In this document: positions 35,535-44,499 of the stretch, one piece after another
How the letters are laid out: every line of letters starts with the position of its first letter
How positions within the stretch are numbered: position 1 is the stretch's first letter
Source: Agrobacterium tumefaciens
GTDB lineage: Bacteria > Pseudomonadota > Alphaproteobacteria > Rhizobiales > Rhizobiaceae
Reading direction: 5' to 3'
Assembly (NCBI GenBank): GCA_025560025.1
Contig: CP048486.1
Coordinates: 496,001 to 560,000, forward strand
Length of the DNA stretch: 64,000 nucleotides
Made by a program: the position numbers and the translations under genes
Notes under the pieces: model-generated
Databases searched by the model: none
Told to the model about the DNA's origin: nothing
The model's input: only the letters and a program-made list of their open reading frames with translations

Positions 35535-36443
35535 ATGGCAGAGATAATGCGGAATTTGGAACAGGCGGAACTGTTCTGCGACGTGATCGGCACGCTTGCG
35601 GAATCCCCCGTATGGGACGAACGGCGACAAGCCCTTTTCTGGTGCGATATCGTGGAGAAAAAGCTCCACTCTTTCGCCCCTTCCAGCCGGACATATTGGA
35701 CATGCACCCTTGCGGATACCGTCTCCTGTCTTGGCCTTTGTGAAAGCGGCAGGCTGATCGTCGCATGTGGAATGCAGATCCTGCTGGTCGATCCTGAAAG
35801 CGACACGGTGCAAGCACTCGTCACCATACCCGCGCCCGATGCCCTGCCCTGCCGCCTGAATGACGGACGCGTCGGGCCGGATGGCGCATTCTGGGTTGGC
35901 ACCATGGATGGTGGGCCGTTCAGCGAGATACGACCGAAAGGTCAATTATGGCGGATCACCGCAAACGACATACGTCTTATGGAGACGGGGATGACCTGTC
36001 CCAACGGCCTCGCCTTTTCCGCCGATGGCACGGTGATGTGGCATAGCGATTCCGTTCAGCAATGGATTCGCAGGCGACGTTTCGACAAGAGCAGCGGCAC
36101 TTTCGACGAAGGCCGGATCATCGCCCGGCCGACCGAAGAAGAGGGCCGCCCGGACGGCGGTTGTGTGGATGGCGACGGCAGGTACTGGAGCGCCGGCGTT
36201 TCCGCTGGAATGCTGAATGTTTACGATGATGACGGCAAGCCATTCGATAAAATCCGGATGCCCGTACCGCATCCCACCATGTCCTGTTTTGGTGGCGAGG
36301 ATTTCAGGACCCTGTTCGTCACCTCACACGGAAACAAGATGAGTGAGGAGGCCCGCACGCGCTTTCCGCATTCCGGCGGCGTCTGGGCCATTCCGGCCGA
36401 TGTTCAGGGTTTTCCGGCCTTCCGTTTTGCGGACGGGGCATAA
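35535..36443 (+). CDS. SMP-30/gluconolactonase family lactonase
   Basis: 302-residue beta-propeller lactonase. Landmarks are the N-terminal metal ligand Glu in LAESPVWDERRQALFWCDI, the LNDGRVGPDGAFWVGTMD loop, and CPNGLAFSADGTVMWHSDS with the Asn ligand. Such enzymes hydrolyse sugar lactones made by dehydrogenases to free aldonic acids. The ATG at 35535 (MAEIMRN) begins the family region. It is in the same direction as the GntR gene, 44 bp downstream. It supplies the lactonase step of the proposed pathway between the dehydrogenases and the dehydratase. It ends 11 bp from the convergent hasE-like stop. Confidence 0.9.
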   Translation: MAEIMRNLEQAELFCDVIGTLAESPVWDERRQALFWCDIVEKKLHSFAPSSRTYWTCTLADTVSCLGLCESGRLIVACGMQILLVDPESDTVQALVTIPAPDALPCRLNDGRVGPDGAFWVGTMDGGPFSEIRPKGQLWRITANDIRLMETGMTCPNGLAFSADGTVMWHSDSVQQWIRRRRFDKSSGTFDEGRIIARPTEEEGRPDGGCVDGDGRYWSAGVSAGMLNVYDDDGKPFDKIRMPVPHPTMSCFGGEDFRTLFVTSHGNKMSEEARTRFPHSGGVWAIPADVQGFPAFRFADGA

Positions 36444-36454
36444 TCCCCGAAAAC

Positions 36455-37768
36455 TTAGTCCTCCCGGAAGGCGCGGCTGATCTGGTCCGTCAGCGGTTTG
36501 GCGATATAGGACAGCGCGGTCCTTTCGCTGGTCTGGATGAAGGCCTCGGCAGGCATGCCCGGCACCAGCGGCGCATTGTTCAGCTTTTCCCGCTCGGAGA
36601 CCGGCACTGAAATTCTCGCCAGATAATAGGACAGACCGCTGCGCTGGTCGGTGGTGATATCCGCCGCGATACGGCTGACATGGCCTTCCAGTTCCGGCGT
36701 CACGCGCTGGTTGAAGGCGGTCATGCGCAGCATGGCCTTTTGACCGACCTGTAGCTGGTCGATATCCTTCGGTACGATCTGCACCTCCAGCGCCAGTTCA
36801 TCCCCGTCAGGTACGATCAGCATGATTGGATCGGCCGGCGTTACCACGCCTCCCACCGTGTGAACCGCCATTTCATGCACCATGCCGGATTGCGGCGCTA
36901 TGATATCGATACGTTTCAAATCATCCTCGGCGGCGACCTTCCGCTCGACATATTCGCCCATCTGGGCCTGTATCTCGCGAAGCTCCCGTCCGACCTCGGT
37001 GCGCAGTTCCTGATCGATCTGGAGAATTTGCAGTTTCGTCTCGGTGATCCGTCCGGCCGTCTGCGCCTGATAGGCGATTTTTTCGCCACGCTCGCCGCCG
37101 AAGGTCGCAGCTTGAGTCTGGAGGCTGTTCAGCCGCTGCACGGAGACGATCCCCTGTTCACGCAGGGATTTCTGTGAGGTGATTTCGGCGTCCAGCACGG
37201 CAAGGCCGTTATCATAGGCGACTTCCTGTGCCTTCAGCCCTTCAATTTCATGCTCGAACTGGGTGATACGCTCGGCAAGCTGCGCCTTGCGTCCCTCACG
37301 GTAAGATTTGCGGAATTCGAACAGCTTGGTTTCGCTGCGCATGGCGGAAGCCACGTCGGGATTGTCCTTGCGCGCCACAAGAGCCTGCGGGAAAGTTAGT
37401 TCCGCCAGATCGTCACGCTCGGCCTCCAGCCTTGACATGCGTGCACTGAGCTCATCCAGCCGCTTGGTGACGATGGCGAGATTGGCGCGAGTCTGCGTCG
37501 CGTCGAGACGCATGACGACATCGCCGGCCTTCACCCTGTCACCCTCGCTCACGAGAATTTCGCCAACCACGCCACCTTTGGGATGCTGCACTTTCTTGCT
37601 ATAGGAATCCACAACCAGATGCCCGGACGCCACGACCGCACCGGCAAGATTGGTCGTCGCGGCCCACCCACCGACACCGGCCAGCAGCGCAACACTTGCG
37701 GCAAGGCCGGCAAGAAGATGTTTGCGAATGGAACGGGACACATGGGTGCGCTGATCAATTTTTGACAT
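36455..37768 (-). CDS. hasE: Type I secretion membrane fusion protein (HlyD/PrtE/HasE-like)
   Basis: 437-residue periplasmic adaptor. A single membrane helix lies at about residues 17-38 (LLAGLAASVALLAGVGGWAA). It is followed by a lipoyl/barrel half, a long coiled coil (about 100-280, Leu/Glu/Arg-rich) and the returning barrel with DIIAPQSGMVHEMAVHTVGG. The ATG at 37768 has AAGGAGATG upstream and overlaps the ATPase gene by 14 bp. Together with the ATPase it should export the HasA-like protein across both membranes with a TolC-type channel. No TolC gene lies in the window. The symbol rests on gene order and family. Confidence 0.88.
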   Translation of the reverse strand: MSKIDQRTHVSRSIRKHLLAGLAASVALLAGVGGWAATTNLAGAVVASGHLVVDSYSKKVQHPKGGVVGEILVSEGDRVKAGDVVMRLDATQTRANLAIVTKRLDELSARMSRLEAERDDLAELTFPQALVARKDNPDVASAMRSETKLFEFRKSYREGRKAQLAERITQFEHEIEGLKAQEVAYDNGLAVLDAEITSQKSLREQGIVSVQRLNSLQTQAATFGGERGEKIAYQAQTAGRITETKLQILQIDQELRTEVGRELREIQAQMGEYVERKVAAEDDLKRIDIIAPQSGMVHEMAVHTVGGVVTPADPIMLIVPDGDELALEVQIVPKDIDQLQVGQKAMLRMTAFNQRVTPELEGHVSRIAADITTDQRSGLSYYLARISVPVSEREKLNNAPLVPGMPAEAFIQTSERTALSYIAKPLTDQISRAFRED

Positions 37769-39590
37769 CCGCATCTCCTTCCTGATTACCCTCTTCCAGG
37801 ACAACCGGCTGAACCTGGGTATTGGCAACGACACGCAGCGGTGAGACCGTCTGGGCGGATGCGGCAAATCCCTTGACCGCCTGTCCCTGCGGTACGCGCA
37901 GCACCTTCGACAGCACCTCGTCGCGCGGGCCGAAGGCTTTCATCCGCCCCTCTTCCATCATCAGAATGAAATCAACTGCACCGATGGCGCTCGGCCGGTG
38001 CGCGACAACGACGGCAACGCCTCCGCGCGCCTTGACCGAGGAAATCGCCCTGACCACGGCGGCTTCGCCTTCGGCGTCAAGATTGGCGTTGGGTTCGTCC
38101 AACACCACGATGAAGGGATCGCCATAAAGTGCGCGGGCAAGGCCGATGCGCTGGCGCTGCCCGGCGGAAAGGGCCGAGCCAGCCTCGCCAATATCGCTGT
38201 CATAACCCTTTTCGAAACGCAGGATCAGTTCGTGTGCGCCCGCGGCTTTGGCCGCCGCTATGATGGCTTCGGGATCGGGATTATCCTCGAAACGGGAGAT
38301 ATTTTCCCCGATCGTGCCATCAAACAGCTCCACGCCCTGCGGCAGATAGCCGATATGGCGGCCGAGCGCCTCACGGTCCCACTGATCGAAACTAGCACCG
38401 TCCAGCCGTACCTTGCCGGCCACCGGCATCCACGCGCCGGTGAGAATGCGCGACAGGGTGGATTTACCCGAGCCGGAGGGGCCGATGACGCCAAGCGCAT
38501 CTCCGGCGGTCACGATGAAACCAAGTCCGGCAACTGTCGGCTTTCTCTCTCCCGGCGGGACGATGGTAACGTTTTCGACTCGTAGTTCTTTCTCAGGCTT
38601 CGGCAGGGCCATGGCGGCGGCATTGGCCGGCATCTGTGCAAAAAGCTCCTTCAGCCGCGCCCAGCTCTGCCGGGCGGCCACGAAAGACTTCCAGTTGGAA
38701 ATGGCAAGATCGACGGGCGCCAGCGCCCGGCCCATCATGATCGAGCTAGCGATCATCACACCGCCCGAAGCTTCCTGGTTGATGACCAGCCACGCACCAA
38801 CCGCCAGAATGGCCGATTGCAGCACGACCCGCAGGGATTTCGCAATATTGCCGAGGCCGCCGGCCACATCGCCGGCCTTGCGATTGGCGGCGAGATAGGC
38901 CTCGTTGGAGATCTGCCAGCGCTTTCCGAGCCGGCCGCCGAGCCCCATGGCCTGCACGACCTCGGCATTGCGGCGCGAGGCCTCCAATTGCCTGTTGCGG
39001 GCCATATTCTCGACCATGGTGTCGCGGATCGGCTTCTGCGAAAAGATGTTGGTGAGGATCGTGAGGGAAACGAGCAGCACCGCGCCGGCAAGCGCCGTCA
39101 CGCCGATCCAGAAATGAAACAGAAAACATATGCCGAGATAAAGCGGCATCCACGGCAGATCGAAAAAGGCCGTCGGCCCCGTACCGGAGAGAAAACCGCG
39201 CACATTGTCGAGATCGCGCAGCGGCTGCAGACCGTCACCCGGCATGCGGTTGACGAGCGGAAGACGTACCACCGCATCATGCACCCTGACGGAATAACGC
39301 ATGTCGAAGTCCTCGCCGATGCGGATCAGAACGCGGGCACGGATGATATCGAGCAGGCATTGGAAGCCGTAAAGGCCAAGCGCGAGAAGGGCGAGCCCGA
39401 CCAGCGTCGGCAGGCTGCCGCTTGCCAGAACCCGGTCATAAACCTGCAGCATGAACAGGGGCGACGTGAGCGCGAGTATATTGACCACGCCACTGACGAG
39501 CGCAACGCCGAGAAACGTGCTTTTAAGGGGCGAAACAACCGCCGCAGTGAGGGACTGCGGCGGTGTCTGCTGGTGGTTTTGAAAGCCCAC
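37755..39590 (-). CDS. hasD: Type I secretion ABC ATPase/permease (PrtD/HasD-like)
   Basis: 611-residue exporter with six predicted membrane helices in the first 320 residues. The ATPase domain then has Walker A GPSGSGKSTLSRIL, the signature LSAGQRQRIGLARALYG and Walker B FIVVLDEPNANLD. It has no C39 peptidase domain, as expected for exporters of RTX-type and HasA-type proteins with uncleaved C-terminal signals. The start is a GTG at 39590, 14 bp after the hemophore stop codon. The order hasA-hasD-hasE matches the Serratia hemophore locus. Confidence 0.9.
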   Translation of the reverse strand: MGFQNHQQTPPQSLTAAVVSPLKSTFLGVALVSGVVNILALTSPLFMLQVYDRVLASGSLPTLVGLALLALGLYGFQCLLDIIRARVLIRIGEDFDMRYSVRVHDAVVRLPLVNRMPGDGLQPLRDLDNVRGFLSGTGPTAFFDLPWMPLYLGICFLFHFWIGVTALAGAVLLVSLTILTNIFSQKPIRDTMVENMARNRQLEASRRNAEVVQAMGLGGRLGKRWQISNEAYLAANRKAGDVAGGLGNIAKSLRVVLQSAILAVGAWLVINQEASGGVMIASSIMMGRALAPVDLAISNWKSFVAARQSWARLKELFAQMPANAAAMALPKPEKELRVENVTIVPPGERKPTVAGLGFIVTAGDALGVIGPSGSGKSTLSRILTGAWMPVAGKVRLDGASFDQWDREALGRHIGYLPQGVELFDGTIGENISRFEDNPDPEAIIAAAKAAGAHELILRFEKGYDSDIGEAGSALSAGQRQRIGLARALYGDPFIVVLDEPNANLDAEGEAAVVRAISSVKARGGVAVVVAHRPSAIGAVDFILMMEEGRMKAFGPRDEVLSKVLRVPQGQAVKGFAASAQTVSPLRVVANTQVQPVVLEEGNQEGDADVKN

Positions 39591-39604
39591 AGCCTATTTT
39601 TCCT

Positions 39605-40360
39605 TTACGCGGCAAGCGCCGTTGCGCTGGCGAAAATGAAGTCCGATGCGTCGAGTACATTTGCATCGACGCCTACGAGTGTGATCGAAACTGATGCGTT
39701 GGAGTCAGATTCCACTACCGCATTGCCGTTGAGGTTATACCAGAACAGGTCAGCGACCGAGGTCGAGCCCCAACCCGATACATCAAGCTTATCAGTACCA
39801 TCCTGATAACCATAGGTGCCGGTTGGTCCTGCGGTTACGATATCGTTACCACCCGAGAACACAAATGTATCAGCGCCGGCAAAGCCGGTCAGCGTGTTCG
39901 AAGACGCGGTATCCTCGATCACAGTACCAGTGGCAGCGAAGTAGTCATAGAAACCGGCCAGCGAGCCGAAACGCGCAAGCTGGTAAACGGCGAGATCGAG
40001 CAGGTCGCGCGCACCAGCGAGCGAATAGGAGCTGTCAGGATCGATCAGCAGTTCCTGCTGGCTGACGGCGATGCCGCTGGTGGACTGGCTGTAGCCGGTA
40101 CCCAGAACGATGCTGTCAACCGACCCCGTCAGGTTACCCTGGGAGTATTGCAGAGCGCCGCTCATGACGATGCCCTTGCCGCCGTTGCTGCCATCGCCCC
40201 AAGCCTCATAGGTCGTGTTCGGATCGATGGTGGTCGTGGCGAGAGAGCTGGTCTGAGCGTCGTAGAACGCACCATAGGTCGAACCAAAACCGCTCGTCCA
40301 ACCGTTCAGATAACCGATCAGGTCGGAGGAAGACTGCGTCAGTTGAATTGTGGTAGCCAT
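39605..40360 (-). CDS. hasA: HasA-like secreted hemophore with RTX-like C-terminal extension
   Basis: 251 residues with no Sec signal, acidic, without cysteine or histidine. The first about 140 residues match the HasA fold: IGYLNGWTSGFG resembles the HasA N-terminal helix, and GALQYSQGNLTGSVDSIVLG aligns with the heme-loop strand, with Tyr72 at the place of the conserved Tyr75. The His32 and His83 equivalents are missing. From about 155 on, the chain changes to a calcium-binding-repeat-like region (LTGFAGADTFVFSGGNDIV) and ends DASDFIFASATALAA, a serralysin-like C-terminal export signal. Known HasA proteins are about 188-205 residues. The ATG at 40360 has AAGGAGTA upstream. It would be exported by the downstream HasD/HasE pair and deliver heme to the upstream receptor. 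The heme role is inferred. Confidence 0.82.
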   Translation of the reverse strand: MATTIQLTQSSSDLIGYLNGWTSGFGSTYGAFYDAQTSSLATTTIDPNTTYEAWGDGSNGGKGIVMSGALQYSQGNLTGSVDSIVLGTGYSQSTSGIAVSQQELLIDPDSSYSLAGARDLLDLAVYQLARFGSLAGFYDYFAATGTVIEDTASSNTLTGFAGADTFVFSGGNDIVTAGPTGTYGYQDGTDKLDVSGWGSTSVADLFWYNLNGNAVVESDSNASVSITLVGVDANVLDASDFIFASATALAA

Positions 40361-40418
40361 AGGTGTACTCCTTTGCTGGCCAATAGGGATACCTTTGTCA
40401 TGTGACGAAGGCGTTTCA

Positions 40419-40451
40419 TCTCCGGGACGGGCTGCAACCCCAGCCCGGAGA
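40419..40451 (-). other. Hairpin between receptor and hemophore genes
   Basis: An 8-bp stem, TCTCCGGG / CCCGGAGA, encloses a further GGGCTG / CAGCCC-type pairing in the 105-bp gap between the receptor stop and the hemophore start. No T run follows. It could stabilise the 5' end of a processed hemophore message or attenuate readthrough, letting hemophore and receptor levels differ. Confidence 0.45.
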
Positions 40452-40465
40452 ATTTCTTCCGCGTC

Positions 40466-43243
40466 TCAGAACTTCACGTTCATCGTTGCGATAAAAGTGC
40501 GGCCAGGCGCGGTGTAGGCGCTGGTGGCCGGAATATATTTGCGGTCCGTCAGATTGTTGACGGCGAAACGAAGTGTCGCCTTGTCGTTGAAGGCATAGGA
40601 ACCGTAGAGGTCGACCGTCGTGTAGGGATCGGTCACCTCGCGCAGATTGCCCTCCGTATCGAGCGTGCGCGACTGCGTTGGCGTGACATGGTTGAGCCGC
40701 GCTCCCAGAGAGAGTTTTTCGTCTAGAAAACGCATGCCACCATCGAGCGTGAGCTTCACCTTGGGCGCGACATCGCCTGGCCACGCGACGATCTCACCGC
40801 TTGTCGTGGTCGTGCCGTTCGAAAATACCTGTGTTTTGTCCGGCCAGTCAGTCTTCAGCAGCGTTGCCGAGCCGCCGAGCCAAAAGCTCCGCGCATCATA
40901 ATTGCCCTCGAATTCGAGCCCACGCATGTAAGTCGTTCCATCGAGATTGACGAAGCTGGTATAGGTGCGGTTCGCGACCTGATCCGTGACGAGATAACCA
41001 AGAGCGATATAATCCTTAACCTCGCGGCGGAAGGCGGCCATCTTGATGCGCACGGAATCGTGGTCCAGTAACACACCGTCAAAACTCATATTCGCGCCGA
41101 TTTCATAGGTCGTTGCTTTTTCGGCCCTTAGAAATTGGTTCGGAGCATACTCGTAACCAACGGAATCCCCTGGGCGTGCACCGGCGAAAAAAGCCTCAAG
41201 AGTTGTTGGCGGACGCAGGCTCTGGGAATAGCTCACATAGGGGCGGAACCAATCGAACGGCTTTAGTTCTATCGTGGCGGAGGGCAGCCATGCACTGTAG
41301 GTACGGTCAATGTCCATCTCATAGGCGGGGTTTTCTACGACGGGATCGTATCGCGTAGCCGATGGCCCGGTTCCAGGCATGCATGTGGACGAAACAGTGC
41401 TCCAGACCCGGCTAAGGAATCTTGCCTCCGTAATATTTGTACCGGGATTCTGTGGTAGAAAAACAGCGTAGTAATATTGCGATGCTGTATAATTGTTTCC
41501 GATCGGGTCGCATGCAACAGTGATCGTGCGCAGGTACGAAATTTCATCGTAATATGTCGACTTGCCCTTCAGACGCGACCAGTCATATCGCACGCCGCCG
41601 CTTATCACTATCCAGTCCGCGGGCTCAAGTTCACCGTTTAAAAACAGGCTTGCGACATCACGCCGCCCGGGCGGGCTGAAAGCGGTATAGCTGCTGGCAA
41701 AGGCGGGGTTGTTCGTAATGGCAGAGCTAGTGGCAACCGACGAGGAAATGTCCCTGAAAGCTTCCGCGCCATAATTCAGGCTGAGCTCACCCGCTTTAGT
41801 ATCGAAACGGCTGGTGTTTTCGACGCTACCCCCGAAACTCCGCAAGCCCATGTCAAGGTTCGTTTCAACAGCATATCCGGGACGCGCCGAACGCAATTCG
41901 TGCGTCATATTATCGTTCAGCCACAGCGAGGACTTGAAGTCTATGAGTTCGCTTTCGGGGTCCCAGTCCAGCTTGGCAACGATGCTGTCGTTACGCACGC
42001 TCTCCCGGTCTATCTGTTCGGCGGCGCCCTGAACGAAATCATTCTGCTGGTGCATCCACGACAGCGACGCCTTCACATCCCCGAAGTCACCTTCACCCTT
42101 GAAAAAACTAGACCAGCCATCCCGGCCAAGCAGGTCCTTCATGGTCAAGGCGGTGCTTCGGGCCTCGCCTCTGGTGCCGATCTTGTATTCATCCATGATT
42201 GTGCGGCTGTAACCGACAACGAAGGAGAGTGGGCCATCCGGCTCTCGGACAGCAGCCAAAACCGAACCCTGAAAATCGTAACCATTGGTGCCGCGGGAAA
42301 TATTCACCTCGCCGCCTTTGTTCGCACCCTCAGGGATAATATCTGCAGCGCTGACGGTTCGGAACTCGACCTTTCCGCCCAGCGAACCGGCATTGCCGGA
42401 TGTGGCGCTCGTCATTTTTTCGACCTCGACAGCGCGTATGAAGGCGGCGTCCACATAGGCCTGGCCGTTATTGGCAGAATAAATCGATGCGCCGCCGGTG
42501 CTGAACCCACGCTGCGCATTCTGCCGCGCGCCATCGATGGAGACGACCACGCGGCCGCTTTCCTGCAAACCGCGCACATTGGGCGAAACGGTCGGGAAGC
42601 TGCCATTACCCTCGCCGGCATAAACGCCGGAGACCCGGTTGAAAACATCGCGGGTGTTGCGCACGCCTGCCGACTGGATCGCCTCGCGGCCGACCACGCT
42701 GACGCTTGCGGGCGTTTCATAAACCCAGTCTGGCGTCCCCTGATAACCCGAGCCGGCAATGGAGTTGCGTCCGGTTTTACCGGTCAAGGTAATGGTTTCG
42801 AGAACCGTCGTGCCCTCCGCCCCGGAAAGATCGACGGTCGATTCCCCCGTGCCGATGATGACGGTTCTGCCATTTCCGGCGATGCGGAAATTGACGCCCG
42901 TACCCGCCAGCAACCGCGACAGAGCCTCCCGCACCGTGAAACTGCCGGTGACGGCGTTGGTGCGCACATTGCCCGCCGATGGCGTGGCCAGCGTGACCTG
43001 AAGGCCGGATTGCCGCCCGAAGGCGCCTACCACGGATGACAGCGACTGTGCAGGAATGTTGAACGGCCGCGTTGCGCCCTGCTCGCCATTCGGGCGCTGG
43101 CTATTGGCGGCATCAGGTCCAGTCTGCGCAAAAACCGGCATCGAGATTGAAACAACGACAGCCGTCGTCGCCAGCAGCATGGCTCTGCACGCCTGCTTTC
43201 CCGCTTTTCTGCCCGAACCGGTTACACATATATGGAGGCGCAT
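40466..43243 (-). CDS. hasR: TonB-dependent heme/hemophore receptor with signalling domain (HasR-like)
   Basis: 925-residue outer membrane receptor. The signal peptide is at residues 1-39 (MLLATTAVVVSISMPVFA). The STN signalling domain (about 60-131) includes FNIPAQSLSSVVGAFGRQSG and LLAGTGVNFRIAGNGRTV. The plug follows, with VRNTRDVFNRVSGVYAGEGN and NVRGLQESGRVVVSIDGARQ. The barrel ends in a terminal Phe (FIATMNVKF). The STN domain means that ligand binding is signalled to the anti-sigma factor encoded just upstream. The segment SYSQSLRPPTTLEAFFAG resembles heme/hemoglobin receptors. A TGA-N9-TCA box lies 40-54 bp upstream of the ATG. Confidence 0.88.
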   Translation of the reverse strand: MRLHICVTGSGRKAGKQACRAMLLATTAVVVSISMPVFAQTGPDAANSQRPNGEQGATRPFNIPAQSLSSVVGAFGRQSGLQVTLATPSAGNVRTNAVTGSFTVREALSRLLAGTGVNFRIAGNGRTVIIGTGESTVDLSGAEGTTVLETITLTGKTGRNSIAGSGYQGTPDWVYETPASVSVVGREAIQSAGVRNTRDVFNRVSGVYAGEGNGSFPTVSPNVRGLQESGRVVVSIDGARQNAQRGFSTGGASIYSANNGQAYVDAAFIRAVEVEKMTSATSGNAGSLGGKVEFRTVSAADIIPEGANKGGEVNISRGTNGYDFQGSVLAAVREPDGPLSFVVGYSRTIMDEYKIGTRGEARSTALTMKDLLGRDGWSSFFKGEGDFGDVKASLSWMHQQNDFVQGAAEQIDRESVRNDSIVAKLDWDPESELIDFKSSLWLNDNMTHELRSARPGYAVETNLDMGLRSFGGSVENTSRFDTKAGELSLNYGAEAFRDISSSVATSSAITNNPAFASSYTAFSPPGRRDVASLFLNGELEPADWIVISGGVRYDWSRLKGKSTYYDEISYLRTITVACDPIGNNYTASQYYYAVFLPQNPGTNITEARFLSRVWSTVSSTCMPGTGPSATRYDPVVENPAYEMDIDRTYSAWLPSATIELKPFDWFRPYVSYSQSLRPPTTLEAFFAGARPGDSVGYEYAPNQFLRAEKATTYEIGANMSFDGVLLDHDSVRIKMAAFRREVKDYIALGYLVTDQVANRTYTSFVNLDGTTYMRGLEFEGNYDARSFWLGGSATLLKTDWPDKTQVFSNGTTTTSGEIVAWPGDVAPKVKLTLDGGMRFLDEKLSLGARLNHVTPTQSRTLDTEGNLREVTDPYTTVDLYGSYAFNDKATLRFAVNNLTDRKYIPATSAYTAPGRTFIATMNVKF

Positions 43244-43282
43244 ATTGCTTTAGTCTTCCTGTCTTTCGTTCCGGAAATATCT

Positions 43283-43297
43283 TGACCGGATTACTCA
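43283..43297. promoter_or_regulatory. Iron-responsive operator-like box (TGA-N9-TCA) upstream of hasR-like gene
   Basis: TGACCGGATTACTCA, extended to TTGA-N9-TCAA, lies in the AT-rich 149-bp gap between the anti-sigma and receptor genes. TGA-N9-TCA is the reported motif for the rhizobial iron regulator RirA. Two further copies precede the sigma gene and the binding-protein gene of the neighbouring iron importer. Confidence 0.6.
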
Positions 43298-43392
43298 ACA
43301 AAAAGACGATTGCCTCGGCGATTTTTTTCAGGCTTTTTGAGGAAATTTTATAAATTACTGAAAATAAATATGATTTTTTGTTTTCAACTGTT

Positions 43393-44388
43393 TCAGAAGC
43401 GGGTGATGATGCGGGCGCTGCCGCCAATCGCATGCACCTTGCCCCGGTAAGGTTCCACCAATGCTTCCAACGCGCGGTCGGGGTCGCGAAGATCGTAAAA
43501 ACCCGTTACCCGCTGCTCGGCCAGCCTTTTGTCCGCCATCGTCAGCCATGCCGGATGATAGCGCTGTATCTGCTCCACGACCGAGCCGATCGTCGCATCC
43601 ACCACATAAAGCTCACCATTGCGCCAGCCGCCTATATCCTCCACGGACACGCTCTCCTTTCGGATTGCGCCGGAGGCGTCGACAATCAGCATCTCGCCGG
43701 GGATGAGCCGTGTAGGCGCCGCATTGCGGAAGGATGCTTCCACCGAGCCATGCGCAAGCGCGACCTGCGTTATGCCATCCGTGAGATCGACATCGAAAGC
43801 CGTGCCCAGCACCTGAACGGTGACGTTCTTCGTCTCCACCACGAAGGGTCGTGCGCTATCCGGCACGACATCAAAAAAGGCTTCGCCCTTCAGCACTTTC
43901 ACATTACGGCGGCCATCGGTAAAATCGGTGGAAAGCGCACTCGCGGCGGCAAGTTGCACCCTGCTACCGTCTTCAAGGGTTATGGTGCGGCTTTCGGCTG
44001 TACTGGTCTGATAATCCGCCTCGATACGGACGAAAAAAGCAGGTACGAAAAACACGGCAAGACAGAGCGACGCCGCAGCCATGGCCATGCCGACATAATG
44101 GCGAACGGAGAAGCGCCGTCGCGGCAACTGTTTTTCAGCGTTAGCCGGCAGGTGGGGTGCATCTTCCCAGAGGTTCTTGAAAGCCGGTTCAACCAGACCG
44201 AGGTTGCGCCATGTCTTGCATGTCCGCTCCCAGGCAAGACGGTTTGCCGGCGAGGCAACCAGCCATCGATCAAACTCTGCCTTCAGCCGCGGCTCCACCG
44301 ATCCCGCCTGCAGACGTATCAGCCAGTCAGCCGCCTCTTCCGCCTTCCCGTCAGGCAATTCTATTTTCCTATCTGGATCAATGGTCAT
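43393..44388 (-). CDS. FecR-family anti-sigma factor / sigma regulator (HasS-like)
   Basis: 331-residue inner-membrane regulator. The N-terminal cytoplasmic DUF4880 segment has EEAADWLIRLQAGSVEPRLK and FDRWLVASPANRLAWERT. One membrane helix lies at about 98-120. A periplasmic FecR domain follows, with RTITLEDGSRVQLAAASALS and EAFFDVVPDSARPFVVET. It would relay receptor occupancy through the STN domain to the sigma factor encoded upstream. The order sigma, FecR, receptor is the usual cell-surface signalling arrangement. The start ATG at 44388 lacks a strong ribosome site. Confidence 0.9.
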   Translation of the reverse strand: MTIDPDRKIELPDGKAEEAADWLIRLQAGSVEPRLKAEFDRWLVASPANRLAWERTCKTWRNLGLVEPAFKNLWEDAPHLPANAEKQLPRRRFSVRHYVGMAMAAASLCLAVFFVPAFFVRIEADYQTSTAESRTITLEDGSRVQLAAASALSTDFTDGRRNVKVLKGEAFFDVVPDSARPFVVETKNVTVQVLGTAFDVDLTDGITQVALAHGSVEASFRNAAPTRLIPGEMLIVDASGAIRKESVSVEDIGGWRNGELYVVDATIGSVVEQIQRYHPAWLTMADKRLAEQRVTGFYDLRDPDRALEALVEPYRGKVHAIGGSARIITRF

Positions 44389-44499
44389 TGAACCGGGCCA
44401 GTTCCTTTGCGAGGCAGAAAAGCCGCCTCGTCTTCCGCGTTGTTATATAGACGTTTAACGGAAAGTTTTTTTTCACATAATGGGACAATCAGGGCAATT

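Noticed and set aside
36444..36454. Terminator between the convergent lactonase and adaptor genes
   Set aside because: Only 11 bp separate the stop codons and no stem-loop fits there.
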